Shown: positions 1 through 7,556 of the stretch, one piece after another | Position numbering within the stretch: position 1 is the first letter of the stretch | Layout of the letters: every line of letters begins with the position of its first letter | Source: Oceanospirillales bacterium | GTDB lineage: Bacteria > Pseudomonadota > Gammaproteobacteria > Pseudomonadales > Balneatricaceae | Reading direction: 5' to 3' | Length of the DNA stretch: 64,000 nucleotides | NCBI GenBank assembly: GCA_018223185.1 | Contig: JAAEYW010000007.1 | Location: 1 to 64,000, forward strand | Made by a program: the position numbers and the translations under genes | The notes under the pieces: generated by a model | What the model was told of the DNA's origin: nothing | The model's database searches: none | What the model saw: only the letters and a program-made list of their open reading frames with translations

Positions 1-1016
1 CAGCTTGCCTGCGAGCAGATGGAATATGAAGGTGTGGTTCTAAGGACGCTTACTTTAATCATATCGCCTGAAAGCTCAAGAATAGCTAATGTCCTCATAC
101 ACTTCCAGCATCTGCCACAATTTGTATAACCACTGGTATTTCTTGCTTTGATACACACATCAAGATAATCATACGTTTGATCAATGCTGGCAATTTTAAG
201 CACTTTTTCTACCCGACTATACTCGCTTCCTTCAGATGACAGTCTGAAATCATTTGAGCATAGCAACGATAAAAATACCGGATCTGCGCGTGACATGTCA
301 CCAGTTCTGCCTACGACCAAATCTGAATACATATAGCTTGATGCATAGTAAAAGTTTTCAATCTTATTTTTCATAAGAAATGCAACAGCAGCATTCCTTA
401 TTGTATTTGTTTGTTGAAATCCAATCCCTTTAGAGTAAAAAAAACTCAAATTAGAATTAACTTTCACAAATGGAATTCCCATTTTCTTTACAGCAGGAGC
501 TAGCCTCTGATATCTACGTTCAAACAGTTCAACATTAGACTGCCCATGAGAACCAACATTATTAAAAAGCAGATACTTTATTTTATTATCAGAAGTTTTA
601 TCCGCAATAAAAAAATCAGACAAAAGACAATATGAATCAACTCCTCCAGAGAAACCGGCAGCAGCCCCACCATAACTTTCTTTTATATGAGCCCCATCAG
701 AATATTCATCGTCACAGCTAATGTTTATTTTTTTAAGACCCGGCATTAAATCAATTAACAATGTCTGAATTGTTTTATTTAACCTTACTACTAAGCTGGA
801 GCTCACCTTTCCTTCTATTTTTATATCATGCCCTCCTTTCATTGCAGGTATAAGCAGGCCGATAAGTGGAGCCTCACAAGTAGCACATAATAGTTCGGCA
901 TAGCATTCGTCAACACTAAACCAGAGAGAGTCAGTTTTATCCAACCAACTTACATCAACAGAATAGACAGATTGGCCATCGACAGAGTTTATCTGAGGCT
1001 TACCGATAACAAGCAT
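1..1016 (-). CDS. Partial PP-loop ATPase (QueC-like), cut by window edge
   Basis: An open frame runs on the minus strand from an ATG at 1016 to position 1 without a stop, about 338 codons, so the C-terminus is missing. Around residues 120-127 it has a PP-loop, FSGGVDSY, the ATP-binding signature of N-type ATP pyrophosphatases such as QueC. Near the edge is a Cys-rich motif, NCGRCWKCMRT, likely a metal site. Between them the sequence is not one I can assign. Codon use is much more AT-rich than in the genes that follow, which suggests horizontal acquisition. QueC itself is about 230 aa, so this is a larger relative. Such proteins occur in surface-sugar, nucleotide-modification and some defence loci (QatC, CBASS Cap9), and the neighbours that would decide lie outside the window. 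The family call is fairly sure; the function is unknown. Confidence 0.75.
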   Translation of the reverse strand, partial: MLVIGKPQINSVDGQSVYSVDVSWLDKTDSLWFSVDECYAELLCATCEAPLIGLLIPAMKGGHDIKIEGKVSSSLVVRLNKTIQTLLIDLMPGLKKINISCDDEYSDGAHIKESYGGAAAGFSGGVDSYCLLSDFFIADKTSDNKIKYLLFNNVGSHGQSNVELFERRYQRLAPAVKKMGIPFVKVNSNLSFFYSKGIGFQQTNTIRNAAVAFLMKNKIENFYYASSYMYSDLVVGRTGDMSRADPVFLSLLCSNDFRLSSEGSEYSRVEKVLKIASIDQTYDYLDVCIKARNTSGYTNCGRCWKCMRTLAILELSGDMIKVSVLRTTPSYSICSQAS

Positions 1017-1138
1017 AATAAAATCCTAATCCCTAAACAGTAATACTCACTCAAATATACCCTTATCCATGGCATACCGTTTCAATATACACGAAGTGTA
1101 ACAAAAGACGAGACAGACAATAACCGTAAACTTTGTAC

Positions 1139-1178
1139 AAAAAAACGCACCTTGAAGGTTTCCTCTTCAGGTGCGCTT
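1139..1178 (-). terminator. Rho-independent terminator after lhgO
   Basis: On the minus strand a GC-rich stem (GCGCACCTGAAG pairing with CTTCAAGGTGCG, one bulge) around a short loop is followed by seven T. It lies about 25 bases past the lhgO stop and separates lhgO from the PP-loop gene, which is also on the minus strand. Confidence 0.8.
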
Positions 1179-1201
1179 ATCATCACAAAACGGAAAACAG
1201 G

Positions 1202-2410
1202 TCAGCTTTGCTGTTCTGCGACTTTATCGCAGATATATCGTCCGATCGGGATTGCTGAGGTCGCCGCTGGCGATGGCGCATTACACACATGCAGAGATCT
1301 CGGGCTTTCAGCAAACAGGAAATCGTGTACCAGTGAGCCATCGTTCATCACCGCCTGAGCACGGATACCGGCGGGATAGTGTTGCAGATCTTCCACTTTC
1401 AGTCTGGGACAGTATTTCTGTACCAGTTTAAGATAACCGGGTTTCCACAGAGAGTTTTTGGTTTCAACAATACCGGTGCCAATATGTGCCTTCAGCACGC
1501 GCCAGAAACCAGGGAAAGTTACCATATCCCAGATATCCCGCAGACTGATATTGATCCGACCATACCCTTCACGCTTCCAGCCCTGAACGGCGTTTGGCCC
1601 AACGGTCACTGAGCCATCGATCATGCGGGTCAGATGCACCCCCAGGAACGGCAGATCAGGGTCAGGGATCGGATAGATCAGGTGGTTGACAATACTGTTG
1701 TATTTTTCCGGTAATTTATAATATTCACCGCGGAACGGGATGATCTGGAAATCGGTTTTAATCCCCAGCATTTTCGTGGTGCGATCCGCCATCAGACCGG
1801 AACAGGTGATCAGAAACCTGCCGTTAAAGCTGACCTGCTGACCATTGTGCAGCGCATCTACAGTCACCTTATCCGCACTTTCCTCCAGACCCACAACTTT
1901 ATGGTTAAGACGGGCATCACCGCCCTGCTCCACAAATCGTTCCGCCATTTTGGTGGTTACCTGCTGATAGTTCACGATCGCCGTGTCTTTCACCAGAATC
2001 GCGCCCACACCAACAATATTTGGCTCGCGGGATTTCAACTCGTCTGCATTCAGCAACTCAACATCGATACCATTGTCATGGCAGCGTGTATACAGAGCCT
2101 GCATCCGCTCAGCTTCCAGCGCATTGGTCGCCACCAGCAGCTTACCGCACTGATTGTAGGGTACGTCGTTCTCATCACAGAATTTCAGTGTTGCGGCTAC
2201 ACCCGCTTTACAGAACTGCGCTTTCAGACTACCCGGAGCATAATAAACCCCTGCATGGATAACACCGCTGTTATGGCCAGTCTGATGTTTCGAGTAAACG
2301 GACTCTTTCTCCAGCAGCAGTATTTTAGCATCCGGATAACGCTGCTGTAGTTGCCAGCCGGTCGACATACCGACGATACCGCCGCCAATGATGATGTAAT
2401 CGTATGTCAT
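1202..2410 (-). CDS. lhgO: L-2-hydroxyglutarate oxidase / dehydrogenase
   Basis: This flavoprotein oxidises L-2-hydroxyglutarate to 2-oxoglutarate, normally at the membrane with electrons passed to quinone. The 402-aa product opens with the Rossmann FAD signature IIIGGGIVGMSTG and is close to the 422 aa of E. coli LhgO. Conserved blocks such as KHQTGHNSGVIHAG and HLTRMIDGSVTVGPNA fit the family. I start at the ATG at 2410, which has AGGGTGA upstream, rather than eight codons earlier. It lies directly downstream of glaH on the same strand, so the product of the hydroxylase is the substrate of this enzyme, as in the E. coli glaH-lhgO operon. The gap of 114 bases still fits co-transcription. Confidence 0.93.
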   Translation of the reverse strand: MTYDYIIIGGGIVGMSTGWQLQQRYPDAKILLLEKESVYSKHQTGHNSGVIHAGVYYAPGSLKAQFCKAGVAATLKFCDENDVPYNQCGKLLVATNALEAERMQALYTRCHDNGIDVELLNADELKSREPNIVGVGAILVKDTAIVNYQQVTTKMAERFVEQGGDARLNHKVVGLEESADKVTVDALHNGQQVSFNGRFLITCSGLMADRTTKMLGIKTDFQIIPFRGEYYKLPEKYNSIVNHLIYPIPDPDLPFLGVHLTRMIDGSVTVGPNAVQGWKREGYGRINISLRDIWDMVTFPGFWRVLKAHIGTGIVETKNSLWKPGYLKLVQKYCPRLKVEDLQHYPAGIRAQAVMNDGSLVHDFLFAESPRSLHVCNAPSPAATSAIPIGRYICDKVAEQQS

Positions 2411-2524
2411 TAATCTTTCACCCTGTTTCAACATAGATATGACAGAGCCGGATTAGATTTCAGCTCTGAAGAAAAAAACGGCGGAGCCGGTAAAACGACG
2501 CCGCCGTAGTATATCTGCGACCCG

Positions 2525-3475
2525 TTACTTGGTGAAGTGTCCACGCTGACGCAGCAGTTCACGGCTTAGCTGCGGATGAGCGACAAATTTGTCCCGACCG
2601 TGCAGCCAGCAATGGTTCTGTACCACCAGCATAGTACCTACAGGCAGACGGACACCAAAGAAGTTTTCATCCTCCTCCAGCGACTTACCCATTTCATAGA
2701 GATACAAACCTTGCGCCATATTCTGAGGTTCAGCAAACTGATCGATAAACAACATGTGTGGTTTACCGTTTTTATCCTCTTCAAAGAAAATCGGATGTTC
2801 TATTTTGGTTTCTACGTTTTTAGACTTCGGAGCGCCCCAAACGATGTTTTGCTTGGCCAGCGGATGACGATAGAAACGGTCCAGCTCAGCCCAGTCATCA
2901 ACGTGCAGCAGCAGTGAATCACCGCCCTCCATATGAGCTTCACCCAGTTTCTGCATCAGAACGAAATCAGTACGCTCATTTACATAAGTACCATCGTTGT
3001 GTAGCTCCATACGACGGTGCGCCTGACGCAGGTAGCTATCAGAGTTGTCTTCATTCAGTACGGTAAAACGCGCGTAGTATTTACCATACATTGCATCGTG
3101 ATTTGGCAGACCAATCATATGGGATACGGCAGTTGACAGTTTAATATCAAACTCAGTGCGCAGCTCCCCTGCTTCGATATCAGGTTGTCCCTCATACTGA
3201 AGCAGAAAAGCGCCGGTATTACGGTCCTGCATGGTGGCATTGAGAAACTTGCCCAGAGTGTAGTTGCTGATTGCATCAAGCTTATCAGCCACCGCATAAC
3301 GCAGAAACGGCTTGTATTCCAACGCCTGTACCGGCCACTCTTTCATTGATTCATCAAACGCAGCAATGGTCTCTGCAGTCAGCGTAACAACCTGCAGTCG
3401 TTTATTTGCAGCATAGGGGGCAACCGAAAAACCCTGGGGTTGAGTTGTTACAACTTCACGCAACAAAGCAGTCAT
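2525..3475 (-). CDS. glaH: Glutarate 2-hydroxylase (CsiD/GlaH)
   Basis: This Fe(II)/2-oxoglutarate-dependent dioxygenase hydroxylates glutarate, a lysine breakdown product, to L-2-hydroxyglutarate. The 316-aa protein is near the E. coli length of 325. The iron facial triad is visible as H159-x-D161 in MELHNDGTYV and His292 (or His288) in NHCWLHGRDKF. The Arg-rich tail RELLRQRGHF holds the likely 2-oxoglutarate-binding arginine. It is the first gene of a glaH-lhgO unit and faces the divergent GntR regulator. The gab genes that follow in E. coli are absent, so the organism here has only the glutarate-to-2-oxoglutarate step. Confidence 0.93.
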   Translation of the reverse strand: MTALLREVVTTQPQGFSVAPYAANKRLQVVTLTAETIAAFDESMKEWPVQALEYKPFLRYAVADKLDAISNYTLGKFLNATMQDRNTGAFLLQYEGQPDIEAGELRTEFDIKLSTAVSHMIGLPNHDAMYGKYYARFTVLNEDNSDSYLRQAHRRMELHNDGTYVNERTDFVLMQKLGEAHMEGGDSLLLHVDDWAELDRFYRHPLAKQNIVWGAPKSKNVETKIEHPIFFEEDKNGKPHMLFIDQFAEPQNMAQGLYLYEMGKSLEEDENFFGVRLPVGTMLVVQNHCWLHGRDKFVAHPQLSRELLRQRGHFTK

Positions 3476-3638
3476 CTTTATCTCTCCAAAACTGTATTCG
3501 TATCGCCTGGCAAAGGTTCAATAAATTCACAGCTTAATGCCGGAAACATTGATAGGCGTTTTAAAATTTTTTGTTTTCCTGGCGGATCGTCCAGCTTTAA
3601 GCTGATCTGGATCACCGACAGCATCGACGCAATGAGAT

Positions 3639-3704
3639 AATGTCGACATTTTATGATAACGTCAACAATATATTTTGCTGTTTGCCTTAACTATTCAATG
3701 TCGA
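3639..3704. promoter_or_regulatory. Putative GlaR (CsiR) operators, glaH-glaR spacer
   Basis: In the 307-base divergent spacer a perfect 12-bp palindrome AATGTCGACATT (3639-3650) overlaps ATGTCGACATTTT (3640-3652). The latter fits the ATGT-N5-TTTT half-site pattern I recall for E. coli CsiR. A second AATGTCGA half occurs at 3697-3704. The position and repetition suggest sites for the adjacent GntR repressor, which in E. coli is released by glutarate or L-2-hydroxyglutarate. Binding is inferred, not shown. Confidence 0.5.
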
Positions 3705-3782
3705 TAAATTAAACTGACACAGACAGAGCGACTATTTTTTAAAACAAGTCCTTTAAAAACAGATAAATAGATCTTACTGACC

Positions 3783-4484
3783 ATGACAAAAACCAGACTA
3801 GCGATCGATAGCAGGAGTGATAACTCTGCCCTGAAAGTGGTAGGTGATCTGAAACAGGATATCCTTACCGGCTATTTCAAGCCGGGCGAAAAGCTCAAAA
3901 TGGCCCGCCTGAAAGAGCGCTATCAGGTCGGTGTCAGCCCACTGAGAGAGGCCCTTTCGCAGCTTCTGATCGAACAACTGGTGGTGGTCGAAAACCAGCG
4001 GGGCTTTAAAGTCCATCCGGTATCACGGGAAGAGATGCGGGATATCTATGCAACCCGGGCAGAGATTGAAGCCCTCTGTGTCGGGCTGGCAGTCGAGAAA
4101 GGTGATGATGAGTGGGAAGCCGGAATCCTGGCAGCGGCTCACACCATGCACAAGTTCGGCGAGATGATTGATAAAGATCCGCAGGAGTGGGAACGCCGTC
4201 ATCAGGCGTTTCATACTGCAATCGCACGTGGCTGTAATTCACCAACTCTGTTACAGGTGCGTCGCTCTCTGTATGAAAAAGCGTCTCGCTACCGGAACCT
4301 GTGGCTGAAGGAAAATATGGCCAACAGTGACGTATTTGATGCCAACCAGAAAGAGCATCAACAACTTGTCGATGCTCTGCTGGACGGCGATGGCGACAGA
4401 GCCCGCGAACTGATCAGACAGCACCTGCTCAGCCCCAGCCGTGCTCTGGAACAAACGCCGGGACTGGAAGAACTGGCAGGCTGA
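3783..4484 (+). CDS. glaR: GntR/FCD-family regulator of glutarate catabolism
   Basis: The 233-aa protein has an N-terminal winged helix of the GntR type (residues 15-80, including GYFKPGEKLKMARLKERY and VGVSPLREALSQL). A helical FCD effector domain follows (about 90-220), with the metal-ligand pattern of that family around RRHQAFHTAIARGC. It is divergent from glaH, the arrangement seen for csiR/glaR next to csiD, and most likely represses glaH-lhgO until glutarate or L-2-hydroxyglutarate is present. The family call is firm; the specific effector is inferred from the neighbours. Confidence 0.85.
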   Translation: MTKTRLAIDSRSDNSALKVVGDLKQDILTGYFKPGEKLKMARLKERYQVGVSPLREALSQLLIEQLVVVENQRGFKVHPVSREEMRDIYATRAEIEALCVGLAVEKGDDEWEAGILAAAHTMHKFGEMIDKDPQEWERRHQAFHTAIARGCNSPTLLQVRRSLYEKASRYRNLWLKENMANSDVFDANQKEHQQLVDALLDGDGDRARELIRQHLLSPSRALEQTPGLEELAG

Positions 4485-4513
4485 ATTTATCAAAGCATGG
4501 GGTTCTCACTGCA

Positions 4514-5083
4514 TTAACTGAAAGGGGCTACTCCGATTAACCATTTATGGCCCCAGACAACGGTAGCACCGTAAAGCGCTAAACCGGCTACTATCAGAAT
4601 CACGTCGTTATAGGCAGAAGCCGGAACACCCGGTAGTGGCCGCTGTTCACGTCTTTTCATTGAAATACGGTCGACAACTGCCCAGGCCAGAAAACAGCCG
4701 AACAAAACCAGATCACCGAGCGTCCCATTCACCAGCAGGTGAGACACAGCCCAGAGTTTTACGGCGATCAGCTGAGGGTGTACTGCCACCCGCTTAATCC
4801 GTCCCGGAAAATAGGGTGCGAGAAAAAGTATAAATACCGGCAGTAACAGAAGCGCTGCAAGGTGACGCATCCAGACAGGGGTTACGTAGACTATATACGG
4901 ATCAAGCCGGTACTGCGCATAGCCCCGGGCAATCAGCCACAAGCCAGCCAGAGAAATGATCGCATAAAACAACTTCCATCCCATCTCACTGACAGCTACC
5001 GCCCGGTTACGCAACGGCATCGCGACAATCGCAACACTGTGTATCCCCAGAAAAAGTATCAATCCCAAAACTAAAACCAACAT
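4514..5083 (-). CDS. NnrU-family integral membrane protein
   Basis: The 189-aa protein has about five or six hydrophobic segments and the N-terminal pattern typical of NnrU, LGLILFLGIHSVAIV followed by AGLWLIARGYAQYR. NnrU proteins were first linked to nitric-oxide reductase expression in denitrifiers. They are related to isoprenylcysteine methyltransferase-like and MdtO/15-cis-zeta-carotene isomerase membrane proteins, and their biochemical role is not settled. No denitrification genes are nearby. It converges on glaR and is divergent from the phosphatase gene. Confidence 0.8.
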   Translation of the reverse strand: MLVLVLGLILFLGIHSVAIVAMPLRNRAVAVSEMGWKLFYAIISLAGLWLIARGYAQYRLDPYIVYVTPVWMRHLAALLLLPVFILFLAPYFPGRIKRVAVHPQLIAVKLWAVSHLLVNGTLGDLVLFGCFLAWAVVDRISMKRREQRPLPGVPASAYNDVILIVAGLALYGATVVWGHKWLIGVAPFS

Positions 5084-5152
5084 AGAAAATTCCTTTAATT
5101 ATGTGATGTAGCAGATAAACACAACATTGTGACATATAAATAAGTCTTATAG

Positions 5153-5180
5153 TTCTGAATGTTAACTTCTGAATGTTAAC
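5153..5180. repeat. Perfect 14-bp tandem repeat upstream of PhoX-type gene
   Basis: Two exact copies of TTCTGAATGTTAAC abut each other at 5153-5166 and 5167-5180, in the spacer between the divergent NnrU and phosphatase genes. The 14-base period differs from the 11-base period of a PhoB box. A response-regulator or other dimer site is possible. Confidence 0.6.
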
Positions 5181-5301
5181 AAAGCGAAACGACTTCAACG
5201 TCATCTGCCGGTAACATTAAAGTCATCCGGCAGACATAAACAGAGTCTAGTCTTCTTCCCAGAAAATGATTCCACTCACTTCCGTTTTTAGGAAACCAAG
5301 C

Positions 5302-7200
5302 ATGAACAAAGATCTTCTGCAGGCCGACTCAGCTTTGCACACCGAACAGGACTCCGATTTCAGTAAAATCATCGATGCAGGCTTAAGTCGTCGCCGTTTC
5401 ATGCAGGGAGGCGCGACCGCAATGGGCTTGTTCCTGGCTGCAAATCCACTGACTCAGGCGGTTGCTGCAACCACACATCCTGAAAGCAAGCTACTGGGAT
5501 TCAAAAAAATACCTGCCAGCACAGCAGATACCTTTGTCGTTCCCGAGGGTTATGTTGCCAAGCCGCTGATCTCCTGGGGTGACCCGATTCTCAAAGGTGC
5601 GCCAGCCTTTAATGAAAGCGGTAACCAGCCTGCCAGCGCTCAGGCAGGACAGTTTGGTGATAACACCGATGGCATGTCCCTCTTCCCACTATCAGAGGAC
5701 CGTGCTCTGCTGGCCGTCAACAACGAGTACACTAACTATAAATTGCTGTTCAGCCACAAAGGCGAAGCGATGACCGCTGAAGATGTGAAAAAAGCACAGG
5801 CAGCTGTCGGTATCTCTGTATTCGAAATCAAACGTACAGCCGATGGTTGGGAATACAGCAAAGAGTCTGATTACAACCGTCGTATCACCGCTAACACAGA
5901 GATGATGCTGACCGGTCCGGCTGCAGGTCATGATCTGCTGAAAACCAGTGCCGATACAACGGGTAAAAAAGTACTGGGGACGTTCAACAACTGCGCCAAC
6001 GGGGAAACACCATGGGGCACGTACCTCACCTGTGAAGAGAACTTCAACGGATTCTTCGCCAAGCCCGGTGCTGAGCAAAGCGGCCATGAGAAACGCTACG
6101 GTCTTAAAAATGACAGTGAGTATCAATGGTTCAAATTTGATGATCGCTTCGATATCAACAAAGAGCCTAATGAGCCAAACCGCCACGGCTGGGTAGTTGA
6201 GATTGATCCGATGGATCCAGCCTCCACCCCTCTGAAGCGCACAGCTCTGGGCCGTTTCAAGCATGAAAACGCCGCGGTTATCATTGCCGACAATGGCCAC
6301 GTTGTGGTCTACCTTGGCGATGATGAGCGTGGTGAACACCTCTACAAATTCGTTTCTAAAAACAAGTACAACGCTGCCGATAAAGCCGCTAACCGCAACC
6401 TGCTTGAAGAGGGCACCCTCTATGTGTCCCGCTTCAGCGCTAAGCCAGGTGAAGTCAGAGGTACGGGTGAGTGGATTGAGCTGACTTACGGCAAAAATGG
6501 TCTGACTAAAGAAAACGGCTTCAACAGCCAGGCTGAAGTACTGATCTTCGCCCGTGAAGCAGCCTCTGTCGTTGGTGCAACCACCATGGACCGTCCGGAG
6601 TGGGTTGCGGTCAATCATAAAACCAAAACAGTGTTCTGCACGCTGACCAACAACAAGTACCGTGGTAAGAAAGATAATCAGCCTGTTGGGGGCCCCAACC
6701 CGCGTGCCAACAACAAGTATGGTCAGATCGTTCGCTGGAACGAAACCAATGGCGACAACAGCGCTACGACTTTTAAGTGGGATCTGTTCCTGGTTGCCGG
6801 CAACCCTACGGTACACAAAGACTTCTACGCGGGCTCTGCCAACATCAACGACGAAAACATGTTCAACAGTCCGGATGGACTGGGGTTTGATAAGGCTGGC
6901 CGACTGTGGATTCTGACCGACGGTAAGTATTCCAACGAAGGTGACTTCGCAGGTATGGGTAATAATCAGATGCTCTGTGCCGACCCTGAAACCGGAGAGG
7001 TTCGCCGCTTTGCAACCGGCCCTATCGCCTGTGAGATTACCGGCCTGACATTCTCACCCGATCAGCGCACTGTATTTGTGGGTGTACAACATCCAGGCGA
7101 AGATGACAAACCCTCGCACTTCCCGGCGGGCGGAAATAGCAAGCCTCGCTCAACCATTATGGCGATTCAGCGCAAAGATGGCGGCATCATCGGCGCCTGA
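5302..7200 (+). CDS. PhoX-family (DUF839) Tat-exported phosphatase
   Basis: The 632-aa protein starts with a twin-arginine signal, SRRRFMQGG at about residues 29-37, a hydrophobic stretch and an AVAA cleavage-like site near residue 56. It is therefore exported folded to the periplasm. The rest matches the DUF839/PhoX beta-propeller: NNCANGETPWGTYLTCEEN, GRFKHENAAV and FNSPDGLGFDKAGRLWILTDG are blocks that hold Ca/Fe ligands in PhoX. PhoX enzymes hydrolyse phosphomonoesters using calcium and iron. I start at 5302, which has AGGA eight bases upstream, rather than at the ATG 12 codons earlier. Pho-regulon control is expected for the family, but I see no convincing PhoB box. Confidence 0.88.
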   Translation: MNKDLLQADSALHTEQDSDFSKIIDAGLSRRRFMQGGATAMGLFLAANPLTQAVAATTHPESKLLGFKKIPASTADTFVVPEGYVAKPLISWGDPILKGAPAFNESGNQPASAQAGQFGDNTDGMSLFPLSEDRALLAVNNEYTNYKLLFSHKGEAMTAEDVKKAQAAVGISVFEIKRTADGWEYSKESDYNRRITANTEMMLTGPAAGHDLLKTSADTTGKKVLGTFNNCANGETPWGTYLTCEENFNGFFAKPGAEQSGHEKRYGLKNDSEYQWFKFDDRFDINKEPNEPNRHGWVVEIDPMDPASTPLKRTALGRFKHENAAVIIADNGHVVVYLGDDERGEHLYKFVSKNKYNAADKAANRNLLEEGTLYVSRFSAKPGEVRGTGEWIELTYGKNGLTKENGFNSQAEVLIFAREAASVVGATTMDRPEWVAVNHKTKTVFCTLTNNKYRGKKDNQPVGGPNPRANNKYGQIVRWNETNGDNSATTFKWDLFLVAGNPTVHKDFYAGSANINDENMFNSPDGLGFDKAGRLWILTDGKYSNEGDFAGMGNNQMLCADPETGEVRRFATGPIACEITGLTFSPDQRTVFVGVQHPGEDDKPSHFPAGGNSKPRSTIMAIQRKDGGIIGA

Positions 7201-7218
7201 ATTTAAAGCTCATTGATA

Positions 7219-7248
7219 TAAAAAGCCTCCGCATTGGAGGCTTTTTTA
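7219..7248 (+). terminator. Rho-independent terminator after PhoX gene
   Basis: AAGCCTCC-gcatt-GGAGGCTT followed by a run of T, 20 bases past the stop. The rest of 7249-7556 has no gene. It holds a small hairpin ACAC/GTGT near 7502-7518 just before the next gene and is presumably its promoter region. Confidence 0.9.
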
Positions 7249-7556
7249 GTTCGTCTATCCCACCAAAATACAAACACATCCGGCGTATTAAGATCTCTGC
7301 ACACATTTATCTGTCGTATTAAAGGATGCCATTAACCCAAATTTCAGTAGAATATCCGGTCTTTGCACGCGATAACATAACCAGGGTCACTGTTGCCGCT
7401 GTTGAAGCTCTGCTAAGATGACCGAAATTTTATGCATAAAACAATATAACTCATTCACATAAAACAGTTTTTTAAAGTCGTCCGGTTCGCCAGCAGTCAC
7501 CGACACTTATATAGTGTTATATTCAGAAAACGCAGCTCAAGGCATACTTAATAACA

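Noticed and set aside
5153..5180. PhoB box upstream of the phosphatase gene
   Set aside because: The direct repeat has a 14-base period and does not contain CTGTCA halves.
5692..6816. 374-codon frame on the minus strand inside the PhoX-type gene
   Set aside because: Antisense to a clear Tat-exported enzyme; composition reflects the opposite strand and no ribosome site is present.
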